A stretch of DNA of 64,000 bases from NCBI RefSeq assembly GCF_002127225.1, contig NZ_NFUR01000001.1, positions 187,592 through 251,591 of the forward strand, read 5' to 3'. The notes below the pieces were generated by a model that saw nothing but the letters and a program-made list of their open reading frames with translations, made no database searches and was not told where the DNA came from. Shown here one piece after another: positions 18,722 to 27,260 of this stretch (positions are counted from its first letter, which is position 1; every line of letters begins with the position of its first letter). The stretch comes from Sphingomonas sp. IBVSS2. GTDB lineage: Bacteria > Pseudomonadota > Alphaproteobacteria > Sphingomonadales > Sphingomonadaceae. A program made the translations under genes and the position numbers.

Positions 18722-19590
18722 TGATTGTCCCGTTGCGGGTGAAGCGAGGTGCCGGCGCGGCCGGGGCGGAAGGATCGCGGCCAGGTCAGCGGATTCCAGC
18801 TGGCGCTGCCGTCGAGGCTGAAGGTGATGAACTCGGCACGGCCGCCGATATTCTCCCACGGCACCGGGCCGCCCAGCCCGCCCTGCGCGAGCGGGAAGCG
18901 GCTGTCGGCCGAATTGTCGCGATTGTCGCCCATCAGGAACACCTTGTCCCGGGGCACGCGGATCTCGGGATAATTGTCCGCGCGGCCGGGGCGGAAGCCA
19001 AGGTCGATCGTGTCGTAGGAGCGGCCGCCGGGCAGCGTCTCGCGGAAGATCGGCAGGCGGCAATATTGCCGGCCGGCCCGCGTGACGAGGAAGCCGGGAT
19101 ATTGGTCCTCGCTGCAGCGCGTATTGGGATCGACGGGGATATAGCGATCGCCCATCGCGCGGCGCGGGACCGCCTTGCCGTTCAGATAGACGATGCCGCC
19201 CCTGACGGCGATCGTGTCGCCGGGCAGGCCGATCACGCGCTTGATATAGTCGGTGTTGGTGCCGGGCGGCGTGACGATCACCACGTCGCCGCGCTCGGGC
19301 AGCCTGCCCAGGATGCGGCCGTGCATGAAGGGCAGCACATGGAAGGTCGGCGTCACCCAGCTGTAGCCATAGGGATATTTGGTCACCACCAGCCGATCGC
19401 CGACGAGCAGGCCGGGCAGCATCGATTCGCTGGGAATGAAGAAGGGCTTGGCGATCAGGCTGTGGAAGCCGAGCACGGCGAGCACCAGCCACAGGATGCC
19501 GCGCGCTTCCGCCCACCAGTCGGTGCGCGTCCGGGCCTCGGCCTCTTCCTCGAACGCTTCGTGACTCAACGCGAGCTCGTCCGCCCCCAT
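18718..19590 (-). CDS. lepB: Signal peptidase I
   Basis: The membrane-bound serine protease that removes signal peptides from Sec- and Tat-exported proteins. The 290-residue protein has an N-terminal transmembrane helix (about 31-48), the catalytic Ser in F-F-I-P-S-E-S-M-L-P (Ser56) and the catalytic Lys in D-Y-I-K-R-V-I-G-L-P-G-D (Lys117). The C-terminal box G-D-N-R-D-N-S-x-D-S-R is intact. Its ATG at 19590 overlaps the acpS stop by one base (TGATG). A TTG three bases upstream is a less likely start. Confidence 0.95.
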   Translation of the reverse strand: MGADELALSHEAFEEEAEARTRTDWWAEARGILWLVLAVLGFHSLIAKPFFIPSESMLPGLLVGDRLVVTKYPYGYSWVTPTFHVLPFMHGRILGRLPERGDVVIVTPPGTNTDYIKRVIGLPGDTIAVRGGIVYLNGKAVPRRAMGDRYIPVDPNTRCSEDQYPGFLVTRAGRQYCRLPIFRETLPGGRSYDTIDLGFRPGRADNYPEIRVPRDKVFLMGDNRDNSADSRFPLAQGGLGGPVPWENIGGRAEFITFSLDGSASWNPLTWPRSFRPGRAGTSLHPQRDNQ

Positions 19591-19994
19591 CAATCTTCCT
19601 TCACCGCCTCGATCATCACCATGGCGAACGCCCAGGGATGATCGTCCGTCAGCGTCAGATGCACCACGGCGACGTGACCCGCGGGGGTGATGGCGTCAAG
19701 CCTCGCCTTCGCGCCTCCGGTCAATGCCAGCGTGGGCGCGCCGGAGGGCGCGTTGACGACACCGATGTCCTTCATGAACACGCCCGCCTTGAACCCGGTT
19801 CCCACTGCCTTGGAGAAAGCCTCCTTCGCAGCGAAGCGCTTGGCGAGCGTGGCGGCATAGTTGTGCGGGCGGGTCTTCGCCTTGGCGATCTCCAGGTCGG
19901 TGAAGCTGCGCTGCTCGAAACGTGTGCCGAAACGGTCCAGCGACTTCCGGATCCGCTCGATATTGCACAGGTCCGAGCCCAGGCCGAGGATCAT
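19590..19994 (-). CDS. acpS: Holo-[acyl-carrier-protein] synthase
   Basis: Transfers 4'-phosphopantetheine from CoA to acyl carrier protein in fatty-acid synthesis. The 134-residue length fits the AcpS family. The N-terminal [14 protein letters not shown] motif with the metal-binding Asp8, and the [11 protein letters not shown] motif, are both present. It sits directly upstream of lepB and is separated from pdxJ by a palindromic repeat, so acpS may be the first gene of the leftward operon or read through from pdxJ. The pdxJ-acpS-lepB order is common in alphaproteobacteria. Confidence 0.94.
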   Translation of the reverse strand: MILGLGSDLCNIERIRKSLDRFGTRFEQRSFTDLEIAKAKTRPHNYAATLAKRFAAKEAFSKAVGTGFKAGVFMKDIGVVNAPSGAPTLALTGGAKARLDAITPAGHVAVVHLTLTDDHPWAFAMVMIEAVKED

Positions 19995-20006
19995 GACGGC
20001 ACCGCC

Positions 20007-20086
20007 GTCATCCCGGCGAAAGCCGGGATCTCGCGCGGCAGGCTGCTCGCACTCCCCCCCGAGATCCCGGCTTTCGCCGGGATGAC
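20007..20086. repeat. REP-like palindrome, complete
   Basis: A perfect 27-bp inverted repeat (20007-20033 and 20060-20086) with a 26-nt spacer; each arm also holds a smaller internal palindrome around CCGGCGAAAGCCGG. The same arm recurs at about 32777-32848 (two arms) and 35557-35584 (one arm). It lies between pdxJ and acpS, where it may act as a transcript-stabilising or attenuating hairpin. This is the type of dispersed palindrome common in sphingomonad genomes. Confidence 0.85.
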
Positions 20087-20100
20087 GGAATGAGAAGCCC

Positions 20101-20853
20101 TCACCGCGCGGCGTCCATCAGCGCGCGCATGTGGCGAATCACCGGAACGAGGCCGTCGAAGATCGCCTCGCCGATCAGGAAATGGCCGATGTTGAGTTCC
20201 ATGACCTGCGGGATCGCCGCGATCGGGATCACATTGTCGAAGGTCAGGCCGTGGCCGGCATGCGGCTCGATCCCCGCCTTGGCGGCGAGGGCGGCGGCAT
20301 CGGCGATTCGGCGCAGCTCGGCGGCGCGGTCCGCCTCGGCCAGCTCGCAATAGCGGCCGGTGTGGAACTCGACGACCGGCGCGCCCAGGCGCAGCGCCGC
20401 GTCGATCTGGCGCTCGTCGGGCTCGACGAACAGCGACACGCGGCTGCCATTCTCCCGCAGCCGCGCCACCATCGGCGCGAGATGGTCGAAATGCCCCGCG
20501 ACATCCAGCCCGCCCTCGGTGGTGCGCTCCTCGCGCTTCTCGGGGACGATGCACACCGCGTGCGGGCGATGGCGCAGCGCGATCGCCAGCATCTCGCCGG
20601 TCGCCGCCATCTCCAGGTTGAGCGGCACCGTCAGTTCGGCGGAGAGCCGGGCGATGTCGTCGTCGGTGATGTGCCGGCGATCCTCGCGCAGGTGCGCGGT
20701 GATGCCGTCCGCGCCGGCCTCGGCCGCGAGCAGCGCCGCGCGCACCGGATCGGGATAGCCCGAGCCGCGCGCATTGCGCACGGTGGCGACGTGATCGATG
20801 TTGACGCCCAGGCGAAGGCGGTCGCTCGAAGCCTCTCGGAGCTTTCCGGTCAC
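20101..20853 (-). CDS. pdxJ: Pyridoxine 5'-phosphate synthase
   Basis: Condenses 1-deoxyxylulose 5-phosphate with 3-amino-2-oxopropyl phosphate in the last step of the DXP-dependent vitamin B6 pathway. The 250-residue TIM-barrel protein shows [18 protein letters not shown], the [11 protein letters not shown] segment and the C-terminal [12 protein letters not shown]. The start is GTG 20853 with a G-rich ribosome site seven bases upstream. It lies 13 bp downstream of pyrE and upstream of acpS. Confidence 0.95.
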   Translation of the reverse strand: MTGKLREASSDRLRLGVNIDHVATVRNARGSGYPDPVRAALLAAEAGADGITAHLREDRRHITDDDIARLSAELTVPLNLEMAATGEMLAIALRHRPHAVCIVPEKREERTTEGGLDVAGHFDHLAPMVARLRENGSRVSLFVEPDERQIDAALRLGAPVVEFHTGRYCELAEADRAAELRRIADAAALAAKAGIEPHAGHGLTFDNVIPIAAIPQVMELNIGHFLIGEAIFDGLVPVIRHMRALMDAAR

Positions 20854-20866
20854 CGTTCGCCCCCCC

Positions 20867-21469
20867 CTATGCCGTGATCGCCCGGCTGCCCGGCTTGGTC
20901 GCGGGGATCGCCGCCAGCTCGGGCGGGAGCTGGTCGGCCGGATAGGCGGGCACGTCCATCTTCACCAGCGAGACCAGCGGCACGCCGATGTCCGCCTTGC
21001 CGTTCGAGCGATCGACGATGCAGGCGGCGCCGAGCAGTTCGCCGGGATGCTTCCGGATCGCGGCGATGCATTCGCGCGACGAAAGGCCGGTGGTGACGAT
21101 GTCCTCGACCATCACCACGCGCGCACCCTCGGGAATCTCGAAGCCGCGGCGCAGCTGGAATTCGCCGTCCTCGCGCTCGACGAACACTGCCTTGCAGCCC
21201 AGCGCCCGGGCCGTCTCATAGCCCGGGATGATTCCGCCGATCGCCGGGGAGACGACCATGTCGACCTGCCCGAACGATTCGCGGATCAGCTTTCCTAGTG
21301 CACCGCACACACGCCCGGTGCGTACGGGATCCTCGAAAATACGCATCTTTTGCAAGAAGATGGGGGAACGAAGGCCGGAAGACAGGATGAAATGGCCTTC
21401 GAGCAACGCACCTGCAGCACGAAACTCGTCCAGAATTGCGTTGCCTTCCAATGCTCGCTCCATCGCCAC
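20867..21469 (-). CDS. pyrE: Orotate phosphoribosyltransferase
   Basis: Joins orotate to PRPP to form OMP in pyrimidine synthesis. The 200-residue protein contains [11 protein letters not shown] near the N-terminus and the PRPP-binding loop [14 protein letters not shown] 21469 and ATG 21463 are both possible starts; neither has a strong ribosome site. It reads divergently from ctaC, sharing about 150 bp of upstream sequence, and is followed closely by pdxJ. Confidence 0.95.
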   Translation of the reverse strand: MAMERALEGNAILDEFRAAGALLEGHFILSSGLRSPIFLQKMRIFEDPVRTGRVCGALGKLIRESFGQVDMVVSPAIGGIIPGYETARALGCKAVFVEREDGEFQLRRGFEIPEGARVVMVEDIVTTGLSSRECIAAIRKHPGELLGAACIVDRSNGKADIGVPLVSLVKMDVPAYPADQLPPELAAIPATKPGSRAITA

Positions 21470-21530
21470 CGGGATTGTCGATTTCCCTTAGGACCACCCT
21501 CCAACGACCGCAACGGGCGATCAAAAAGGG

Positions 21531-21558
21531 TTGAGAATGGATGCGTGGCTCGTATACG
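21531..21558 (+). promoter_or_regulatory. Candidate sigma-70 type promoter of ctaC
   Basis: TTGAGA (21531-21536) and TATACG (21553-21558) are spaced by 16 bp and lie about 65 bp upstream of the ctaC start, in the ctaC-pyrE divergent region. This is a pattern match only; no transcript start is known. Confidence 0.4.
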
Positions 21559-21623
21559 CCAGTTGCACTGGGGGTAATCCTTTCCCAGCCCGGGGCTCTT
21601 GCGGAACAGGGTGAAGATAGACG

Positions 21624-22730
21624 ATGCGCATGCTTGGGTTGACTTCGATCCTCCTGGCGGCGGGGATGGCGTTCGCCACGCCCGCCTCGGCCCAGGAGCC
21701 TGTTGCGAACACCGCGACTCCGGTCGCGAACGGTTCGGTCGCGAACAGCGCCGCGCCGGCCGTGGCCGCCACGCCGGCGGTTGCCGATCCCACGCTCGAC
21801 GCTTCGGGCCGGCCGCGGACCAAGGCGGCACCGGGCATCGGCCAGCCGACCGCCGACGCGATCACGCTGCAGACGCAGGTGACGCCGACCGGGCGGGAGG
21901 CGCACGAATTCCACAATTACATCCTGCTGCCGCTGATCACCGCGATCTCGATCTTCGTGCTGATCCTGCTGGTGTGGGTGATCTTCCGCTATCGCCGCGC
22001 CGCCAACCCGACGCCGTCGCGGACCGCGCACAACACCGTGATCGAGATCATCTGGACGCTGGTGCCGGTGCTGATCCTGGTCGCCATCGCGGTGCCTTCG
22101 ATCAAGCTGCTCGCCGCGCAGTTCAAGCCGGCGCCCAAGGATGCGATCACCCTGAAGGCGATCGGCAACCAGTGGTTCTGGAGCTATGAATACCCGGACA
22201 ATGGCGGCATCCAGCTGACCGCCAACATGCTCAAGGAGCAGAGCCAGGTCCCGGCCGGCACGCGCTATCGCACCGATGCCGACGGCCCCCGCCTGCTCGC
22301 GACCGACCAGCGCGTGGTGCTGCCGGTCGGCGTGCCGATCCGCCTGATCACCACCGCGCAGGACGTGATCCACAGCTGGGCCGTCCCCGCCTTCTGGATC
22401 AAGCTCGACGCGGTGCCGGGCAAGCTCAACGAGACGAGCTTCACCATCGACAAGCCGGGCCTGTATTTCGGCCAGTGCTCCGAACTGTGCGGCGCGCGCC
22501 ACGCGTACATGCCGATCGCGGTCGAGGCCGTGTCGCCGGCCGAGTTCGCGCAGTGGGTGAAGTCGAAGGGCGGCACCATGCCGGCCGAGGTCGCCGCCGC
22601 CGCGGCGGCGACGGCCGCGCAGAATGCCGCCGCGCCGGCCGCCGAGACCAACGCCGCCGCCGAACCGGCCGCCACCAACGAGACCGCGCCGGCCGCCAAC
22701 GCCGCCGCCGGCAACACGACGGGCAAGTGA
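21624..22730 (+). CDS. ctaC: Cytochrome c oxidase subunit II
   Basis: The CuA-carrying subunit of the aa3-type terminal oxidase; it takes electrons from cytochrome c in the periplasm. The 368-residue precursor has a signal peptide (about 1-23), two transmembrane helices and a cupredoxin domain. The CuA site is seen in V-I-H-S-W-A and [12 protein letters not shown] (Cys285, Cys289, His293, Met296). An unusual Ala/Glu/Asn/Thr-rich tail of about 50 residues follows the cupredoxin fold. ctaD starts 4 bp downstream, so the two are co-transcribed. Confidence 0.95.
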   Translation: MRMLGLTSILLAAGMAFATPASAQEPVANTATPVANGSVANSAAPAVAATPAVADPTLDASGRPRTKAAPGIGQPTADAITLQTQVTPTGREAHEFHNYILLPLITAISIFVLILLVWVIFRYRRAANPTPSRTAHNTVIEIIWTLVPVLILVAIAVPSIKLLAAQFKPAPKDAITLKAIGNQWFWSYEYPDNGGIQLTANMLKEQSQVPAGTRYRTDADGPRLLATDQRVVLPVGVPIRLITTAQDVIHSWAVPAFWIKLDAVPGKLNETSFTIDKPGLYFGQCSELCGARHAYMPIAVEAVSPAEFAQWVKSKGGTMPAEVAAAAAATAAQNAAAPAAETNAAAEPAATNETAPAANAAAGNTTGK

Positions 22731-22734
22731 GACC

Positions 22735-24402
22735 ATGACCGATATCGCCCTCCACGCGCATGATCATGCGCATAATCACCACGATGCCGATCACAAGCCG
22801 GGCTTCTTCGCCCGCTGGTTCATGTCGACGAACCACAAGGACATCGGCACGCTCTACCTGATCTTCGCGATCGTCGCCGGCATCATCGGCGGCGCGATCT
22901 CGGGCCTGATGCGCGTCGAGCTGATGGAGCCGGGCATCCAGTATCTGCCGACCTGGCTGAGCTACCTGCACGGCAACGAGACCAAGTTCGACGACGCCAT
23001 GCACTTCTGGAACGTGCTGATCACCGCGCACGGCCTGATCATGGTGTTCTTCATGGTCATGCCCGCGATGATCGGCGGCTTCGGCAACTGGTTCGTGCCG
23101 ATCATGATCGGCGCGCCGGACATGGCGTTCCCGCGCATGAACAACATCTCGTTCTGGCTGCTGATCCCGGCCTTCCTGCTGCTGCTCGCCTCGCCCTTCG
23201 CCGGCGTCGGCGCCGGCACCGGCTGGACGGTCTATGCGCCGCTCTCCACTTATGGCGAGCCGGGGCCGTCGGTCGACATGGCGATCCTGTCGCTCCACCT
23301 GGCGGGCGCCAGCTCGATCCTGGGCGCGATCAACTTCATCACCACCATCTTCAACATGCGCGCGCCGGGCATGACCCTGCACAAGATGCCGCTGTTCGTG
23401 TGGTCGGTGCTGATCACCGCCTTCCTGCTGCTGCTGGCGCTGCCGGTGCTCGCCGCCGCGATCACCATGCTGCTGACCGACCGCAACTTCGGCACCGCCT
23501 TCTACGACCCGCAATATGGCGGCGATCCGATCCTCTACCAGCACCTGTTCTGGTTCTTCGGCCACCCCGAAGTGTACATCATGATCCTGCCGGGCTTCGG
23601 CATCGTCAGCCAGATCATCGCCACCTTCAGCCGCAAGCCGGTGTTCGGCTATCTCGGCATGGCCTATGCCATGGTCGCGATCGGCCTGGTCGGCTTCGTC
23701 GTGTGGGCGCACCACATGTTCACCACCGGCATGTCGGTGACGATCAAGATGTACTTCACCGCCGCCACCATGGTGATCGCGGTGCCGACGGGCGTGAAGA
23801 TCTTCTCGTGGATCGCCACGATGTGGGGCGGCTCGATCAGCTTCAAGACCCCGATGGTCTGGGCGATCGGCTTCATCTTCATGTTCACCGTGGGCGGCGT
23901 CACCGGCGTCGTGCTCGCGAACGGCGGCGTCGACGACTATATGCAGGACACCTATTACGTCGTCGCGCACTTCCACTATGTGCTGTCGCTGGGCGCGGTG
24001 TTCTCGCTGTTCGCCGGCTTCTACTATTGGTTCCCGAAGATGAGCGGCCGCATGTACAGCGAGCTGCTCGGCCAGCTGCACTTCTGGATCTTCTTCATCG
24101 GCGTGAACATCCTGTTCTTCCCGATGCACTTCCTGGGCCTGCAGGGCATGCCGCGCCGCTATCCGGACTATCCGGACGCCTATGCGCTGTGGAACCATGT
24201 CGCCACCATGGGCTATTTCATCATGGCGCTCTCGATGGTGATCTTCTTCGTCAATGTGATCTGGGCGCTGGTCGCCGGCCGCAAGGCGGAGGGCAATCCC
24301 TGGGGCGAAGGCGCGACGACGCTCGAATGGACGCTGTCGAGCCCGCCGCCGTTCCACCAGTTCGAGACACTGCCGGTCATCGAGGACGGGCATCACCACT
24401 GA
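22735..24402 (+). CDS. ctaD: Cytochrome c oxidase subunit I
   Basis: The catalytic haem-copper subunit with low-spin haem a and the haem a3-CuB centre; it reduces O2 to water and pumps protons across the inner membrane. The 555-residue protein has about twelve transmembrane helices. Haem and copper ligand regions are visible: [23 protein letters not shown] and V-V-A-H-F-H-Y-V. The N-terminus is His-rich (residues 7-20). A strong terminator follows 27 bp after the stop. The 3' end and terminator are repeated downstream, and ctaB, usually the next gene, is 4.5 kb away. Confidence 0.97.
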   Translation: MTDIALHAHDHAHNHHDADHKPGFFARWFMSTNHKDIGTLYLIFAIVAGIIGGAISGLMRVELMEPGIQYLPTWLSYLHGNETKFDDAMHFWNVLITAHGLIMVFFMVMPAMIGGFGNWFVPIMIGAPDMAFPRMNNISFWLLIPAFLLLLASPFAGVGAGTGWTVYAPLSTYGEPGPSVDMAILSLHLAGASSILGAINFITTIFNMRAPGMTLHKMPLFVWSVLITAFLLLLALPVLAAAITMLLTDRNFGTAFYDPQYGGDPILYQHLFWFFGHPEVYIMILPGFGIVSQIIATFSRKPVFGYLGMAYAMVAIGLVGFVVWAHHMFTTGMSVTIKMYFTAATMVIAVPTGVKIFSWIATMWGGSISFKTPMVWAIGFIFMFTVGGVTGVVLANGGVDDYMQDTYYVVAHFHYVLSLGAVFSLFAGFYYWFPKMSGRMYSELLGQLHFWIFFIGVNILFFPMHFLGLQGMPRRYPDYPDAYALWNHVATMGYFIMALSMVIFFVNVIWALVAGRKAEGNPWGEGATTLEWTLSSPPPFHQFETLPVIEDGHHH

Positions 24403-24466
24403 GCCCGGCCGAAAGGCTGAAACGAGAAACGCCCCGGAAGGAAACTTCCGGGGCGTTTTCGTTGGG
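24370..24466 (+). repeat. ctaD 3'-end direct repeat, copy 1
   Basis: The last 33 bases of ctaD, its stop codon and the terminator make up a 97-bp block that reappears at 26043-26139 with three mismatches, all in the coding part. The two copies flank the orphan tailspike gene. Copy 1 is taken as the original because it belongs to the intact ctaD. Confidence 0.95.
24429..24459 (+). terminator. Rho-independent terminator of ctaD
   Basis: A 12-bp perfect stem (24429-24440 pairing with 24445-24456) with a GAAA tetraloop runs into TTTT. It ends the ctaCD transcript, so ctaB and later genes need their own promoter or read-through. Confidence 0.9.
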
Positions 24467-24504
24467 AGGCCGAGCCGCGCCAACGCTGCGGCTGGATCAA
24501 GGGG

Positions 24505-25968
24505 CTAGGCGATCAGGCCATGCGCCTGGAGCCGGGCGATGAGGTCGGCAATCGCCGCGCGTGCCTCGACATCCTTGTCCATCGTGCTGGCCGACGCCAA
24601 GGTCACCGTGGCCTGGCGTGCGGCGATAACCTGCAGACCATTCACCTTCAGCCCGTGCAGCGCACCGACAAAGCCGCCGCTGAGGATATTCTTCGCCGCG
24701 GAGATGCCGCCCAGGGTCTGCATCGCACCGCTCGTGCCCGAGCCATCAGATGCATCCGATGCATCGGTCCAGCGATGCGGGCAGCCGTTCCAGCGCATCG
24801 GTCCGACTGCGGTCTGGAAGTCGTAGTAGATCGACTTGTCATAGGGATCGGCGAGCGTCGAGAAATAACCGACATCCCCGAGGAACGGCCGTTGCAGACG
24901 CGGCTGATAGGCGATCAGGCCCGGCTCCTCCGGGAAGGCCAACCTGCTGTTGTCCGCCAGCTCGATCAGTTGCCCGCCCACACCTTCGATGAAGCCGCGA
25001 AGGAAACGCGAGGGATCGGAAACCATGTCCATGCGCTTGACCACGATGGCAGCCTCAGCGCCCGGGTCGAGTTGCAGCCCGCCAAAACACTCGATCACCT
25101 CGAGACCATGCATCAGAATACCCCGCTTCGGGCCATCATCGACATAGGTCTGGTGAAAATGCACGACGAGGCCCGTCGAGCCGGTGCCGTCCACCTCAAG
25201 CCATCGGCCAAGGCCGTCGGGCCACAGATTGACCTTCGCGGCGATATGGATCTGAGTCGTGTAGCCATAGGGGTCGCCGGGGGCATAGACGACACCCGGA
25301 TGCGGATCGTCGTAGCGCCGAACATAGATCGCGCGGGCATCGGGATCCTTGAGATCGTTGCGGATGCAAAGATCCTTCAGCATCATTCCGGCGATCGACT
25401 GCCCGCCACCGGGCTCGATGTGCAGCGTATGCAAGCCGTCCTGAAGATCCACGTCACGCGTGACGAGATTATAGGTCCCGCCATCGATCCACAACGCCTT
25501 GTCCGCCTGATTGCCTGCGCCATTGTCGCCGCTGATCACGAGATTCTCGAGCTTGATGCGGCGATTCTCCCGGGTCTGGTCGCTGATCCGGAGCGTCGCG
25601 GTACCGGCGCCGGTCGCATAGGGGCGGATACACGGCCATTTGTTCCCTCCGCTCTCTTCGCCCACGCCACCCTGCCCGCGCAGCTTGATGTTGCTCCGGT
25701 TGATCTTCAGGTTGATCCACCAATTGCCGGCGGGGATCTCGATGGTGCCGCCATGCGCACCGAGCGACGCGATCGCGTTCTCGAAGACGGTAGTGCTGTC
25801 GACATGGCTGTTCGGCACGCCGCCGAAATCAAGGACCGACACCGTTTCGCGCAGCTTGTCGCTGGCAGTTCGCGCGACCGCATTCGAGTCGAGCTGTGCG
25901 AAACCCACCATGTCGGCACCCTGGCCCGGCGCCACACCAGCCAGATTCGCCTCATCGACAAAAGCCAT
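24505..25968 (-). CDS. Orphan tailspike-like beta-helix protein with GTA-type adaptor
   Basis: A 487-residue protein built like a phage tailspike. Residues 1-48 form an adaptor: Q-G-A-D-M-V-G-F-A-Q, then V-A-R-T-A-S-D-K-L-R-E-T-V-S-V, then a D-F-G motif that opens many pectate-lyase-like helices. A right-handed beta-helix is likely from about residue 60 (I-E-I-P-A-G-N-W-W-I-N and repeated short hydrophobic rungs) to about 400. The end is L-I-A-R-L-Q-A-H-G-L-I-A. Adaptor and ending match the tailspike genes inside the GTA cluster at 55.7 and 57.8 kb. The start ATG 25968 has GAGGGAGA upstream. It lies antisense to the oxidase genes between ctaD and ctaB, flanked by the 97-bp repeats, with a LexA-type box 25 bp upstream of its start. 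Polysaccharide binding or cleavage is inferred from the family. Confidence 0.75.
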   Translation of the reverse strand: MAFVDEANLAGVAPGQGADMVGFAQLDSNAVARTASDKLRETVSVLDFGGVPNSHVDSTTVFENAIASLGAHGGTIEIPAGNWWINLKINRSNIKLRGQGGVGEESGGNKWPCIRPYATGAGTATLRISDQTRENRRIKLENLVISGDNGAGNQADKALWIDGGTYNLVTRDVDLQDGLHTLHIEPGGGQSIAGMMLKDLCIRNDLKDPDARAIYVRRYDDPHPGVVYAPGDPYGYTTQIHIAAKVNLWPDGLGRWLEVDGTGSTGLVVHFHQTYVDDGPKRGILMHGLEVIECFGGLQLDPGAEAAIVVKRMDMVSDPSRFLRGFIEGVGGQLIELADNSRLAFPEEPGLIAYQPRLQRPFLGDVGYFSTLADPYDKSIYYDFQTAVGPMRWNGCPHRWTDASDASDGSGTSGAMQTLGGISAAKNILSGGFVGALHGLKVNGLQVIAARQATVTLASASTMDKDVEARAAIADLIARLQAHGLIA

Positions 25969-25992
25969 CTCATTCTCCCTCACGTTCAGTAT

Positions 25993-26007
25993 GAACATAT
26001 AGGGAAC
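25993..26007. promoter_or_regulatory. LexA-type SOS box upstream of orphan tailspike 1
   Basis: GAAC-ATATAGG-GAAC on the plus strand, which is GTTC-N7-GTTC read toward the tailspike gene: an exact match to the alphaproteobacterial LexA consensus. It ends 25 bp before the start codon, where a repressor would cover the promoter or its start region. A second palindrome, GTTCA-GTA-TGAAC (25984-25996), overlaps it. Confidence 0.6.
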
Positions 26008-26012
26008 ATCTA

Positions 26013-26029
26013 AAATCCTACATTGCAAC
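26013..26029 (-). promoter_or_regulatory. Shared CTTGCRATGTAGGATYY motif, site 1
   Basis: Read toward the tailspike gene this is GTTGCAATGTAGGATTT. Sixteen consecutive bases match the site at 37585-37600 and most match 28851-28867, which lies upstream of the second orphan tailspike gene. TTGCAA could serve as a -35 element. The motif may be a regulator site or an insertion seam; the sequence alone does not decide. Confidence 0.45.
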
Positions 26030-26042
26030 CATAGCCCTCGTT

Positions 26043-26139
26043 CTGCCGGTCATCCAGGACGGGGATCGCCACTGAGCCCGGCCGAAAGGCTGAAACGAGA
26101 AACGCCCCGGAAGGAAACTTCCGGGGCGTTTTCGTTGGG
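26043..26139 (+). repeat. ctaD 3'-end direct repeat, copy 2 with terminator
   Basis: 94 of 97 bases match the ctaD end at 24370-24466, including the stop codon and an identical terminator stem (26102-26129) with its T run. No ctaD coding sequence precedes it, so it is a detached copy lying between the orphan tailspike promoter and the aspartic protease gene. Confidence 0.95.
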
Positions 26140-26262
26140 GCACCATCGCATCGTCCGGTTTCGTCGTGCCAGGGGCGATATTCGTCGCACGGCATTCGCG
26201 GTTCAGCGTGCAGAAAGATGCGCAGGCGGAACGAATGCCGGAACATTCAGGGAGACCCGGTG

Positions 26263-27153
26263 ATGAAGTTCCTGCCCGGCGCATGCGCGCTGCTGTTCGC
26301 CGCCATGCCCGCCGCGGAAGCGCAGACGGCACCGCCCGCCGCGCCCGAAGCGGTGATCCAGATGAAGCCGTGGCGCACTCGCTGGGCGATGGAAGCCGAG
26401 ATCGCCGGCAGGAAGGGGCTGTACCTGCTCGACACCGGCGCCGGCATCACGCTCGTCTCGCGCGAGACGGCCACCCGGGCCGGCTGCGAACCCTGGGGGC
26501 GCCTCACCGGCTACAACATGATGGGCAAGCGCTTCGACGGCCCCCATTGCGGCGAGAATGTCGCGGTCACGGTGGGCGGCGTCACTGCCAGGCCGCCGAT
26601 CACCGGACTGATCAACATGGCGGCGGACAATCCGAAGAATGCCGCGCTGGACGGAATCATCGGGCTCAACCTGTTCGAGGGCCGCACCGTGACCTTCGAC
26701 TTCGCGGCCGGCACGATGACGCTCGAATCCGAAGCGAGCCGGGCCGCGCGCGTCGCCAGCATGCGGCCGCTGCGCATCCGGCTGAAGCGCGAGATCGACG
26801 GCGGCGCGCTGGCGGTGATGGCCGCGGTGCCGAGCAGGAAGGGCAGTTTGTGGTTCGAGCTCGATTCGGGCAATGGCGGCACCGTCCTCGTCTCCAAGCC
26901 CATCGCCGAGCTGGTGGGCATGGACCCGAAGCAGGAAGGCAAGCAGCCGGCCGATTTCGAAGTGCTGGGCGATATCCGCGCGACCACCGCCGACGCCTTC
27001 ACACCGGACATGATCATGGACGGCAATCTCGGCATGCCGTTCCTGCGCAACTGGGTGGTGACGCTCGACCTCGCCCGCGGCCTGGCCTGGATCGGCAAGC
27101 CGCCCGTGCCGCCCAAGCCGGCGATCCCGCTCGATGAGGCCGCGAAGCAGTGA
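26263..27153 (+). CDS. Secreted two-lobed retropepsin-like aspartic protease
   Basis: A 296-residue protein with a signal peptide (about 1-20, ending A-E-A-Q) and two aspartyl-protease half-domains. The first has Y-L-L-D-T-G-A-G (Asp57) and the second F-E-L-D-S-G-N-G-G (Asp201), each followed by hydrophobic strands ending in I-I-G-L-N-L or L-G-M-P-F-L-R-N-W. Both active-site Asp residues are therefore present in one chain. GGGAGA precedes ATG 26263. The gene lies between copies 2 and 3 of the ctaD 3'-end sequence and has its own terminator. It is not a usual member of the cta operon. Substrate unknown. Confidence 0.75.
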   Translation: MKFLPGACALLFAAMPAAEAQTAPPAAPEAVIQMKPWRTRWAMEAEIAGRKGLYLLDTGAGITLVSRETATRAGCEPWGRLTGYNMMGKRFDGPHCGENVAVTVGGVTARPPITGLINMAADNPKNAALDGIIGLNLFEGRTVTFDFAAGTMTLESEASRAARVASMRPLRIRLKREIDGGALAVMAAVPSRKGSLWFELDSGNGGTVLVSKPIAELVGMDPKQEGKQPADFEVLGDIRATTADAFTPDMIMDGNLGMPFLRNWVVTLDLARGLAWIGKPPVPPKPAIPLDEAAKQ

Positions 27154-27160
27154 GCGGCCC

Positions 27161-27254
27161 GGCAATCCCTGGGGCGAAGGACAATCGCCGGGCTCTGCCG
27201 CTCGACTGACGCGGGAAACACCCCGGGAGAAAACTTCCGGGGCGTTTCCCGTTT
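27161..27254 (+). repeat. Degenerate third copy of the ctaD 3' end with terminator
   Basis: Bases 27161-27180 are identical to ctaD bases 24292-24311. After a diverged and shortened stretch comes a terminator (27212-27251) whose centre matches that of ctaD, with an outer stem extended to 17 bp. It ends the aspartic protease transcript and faces the 3' end of the convergent tailspike-like gene, so it may work in both directions. Confidence 0.75.
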
Positions 27255-27260
27255 GCAGCC

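Noticed and set aside
20007..20086. CRISPR repeat
   Set aside because: The element is a single inverted pair with an internal palindrome, not a series of direct repeats with unique spacers; no cas genes are present.
26229..26244. GAAC-N8-GAAC upstream of the aspartic protease as a LexA box
   Set aside because: The spacer is 8, not 7; LexA spacing is strict, so it does not qualify.
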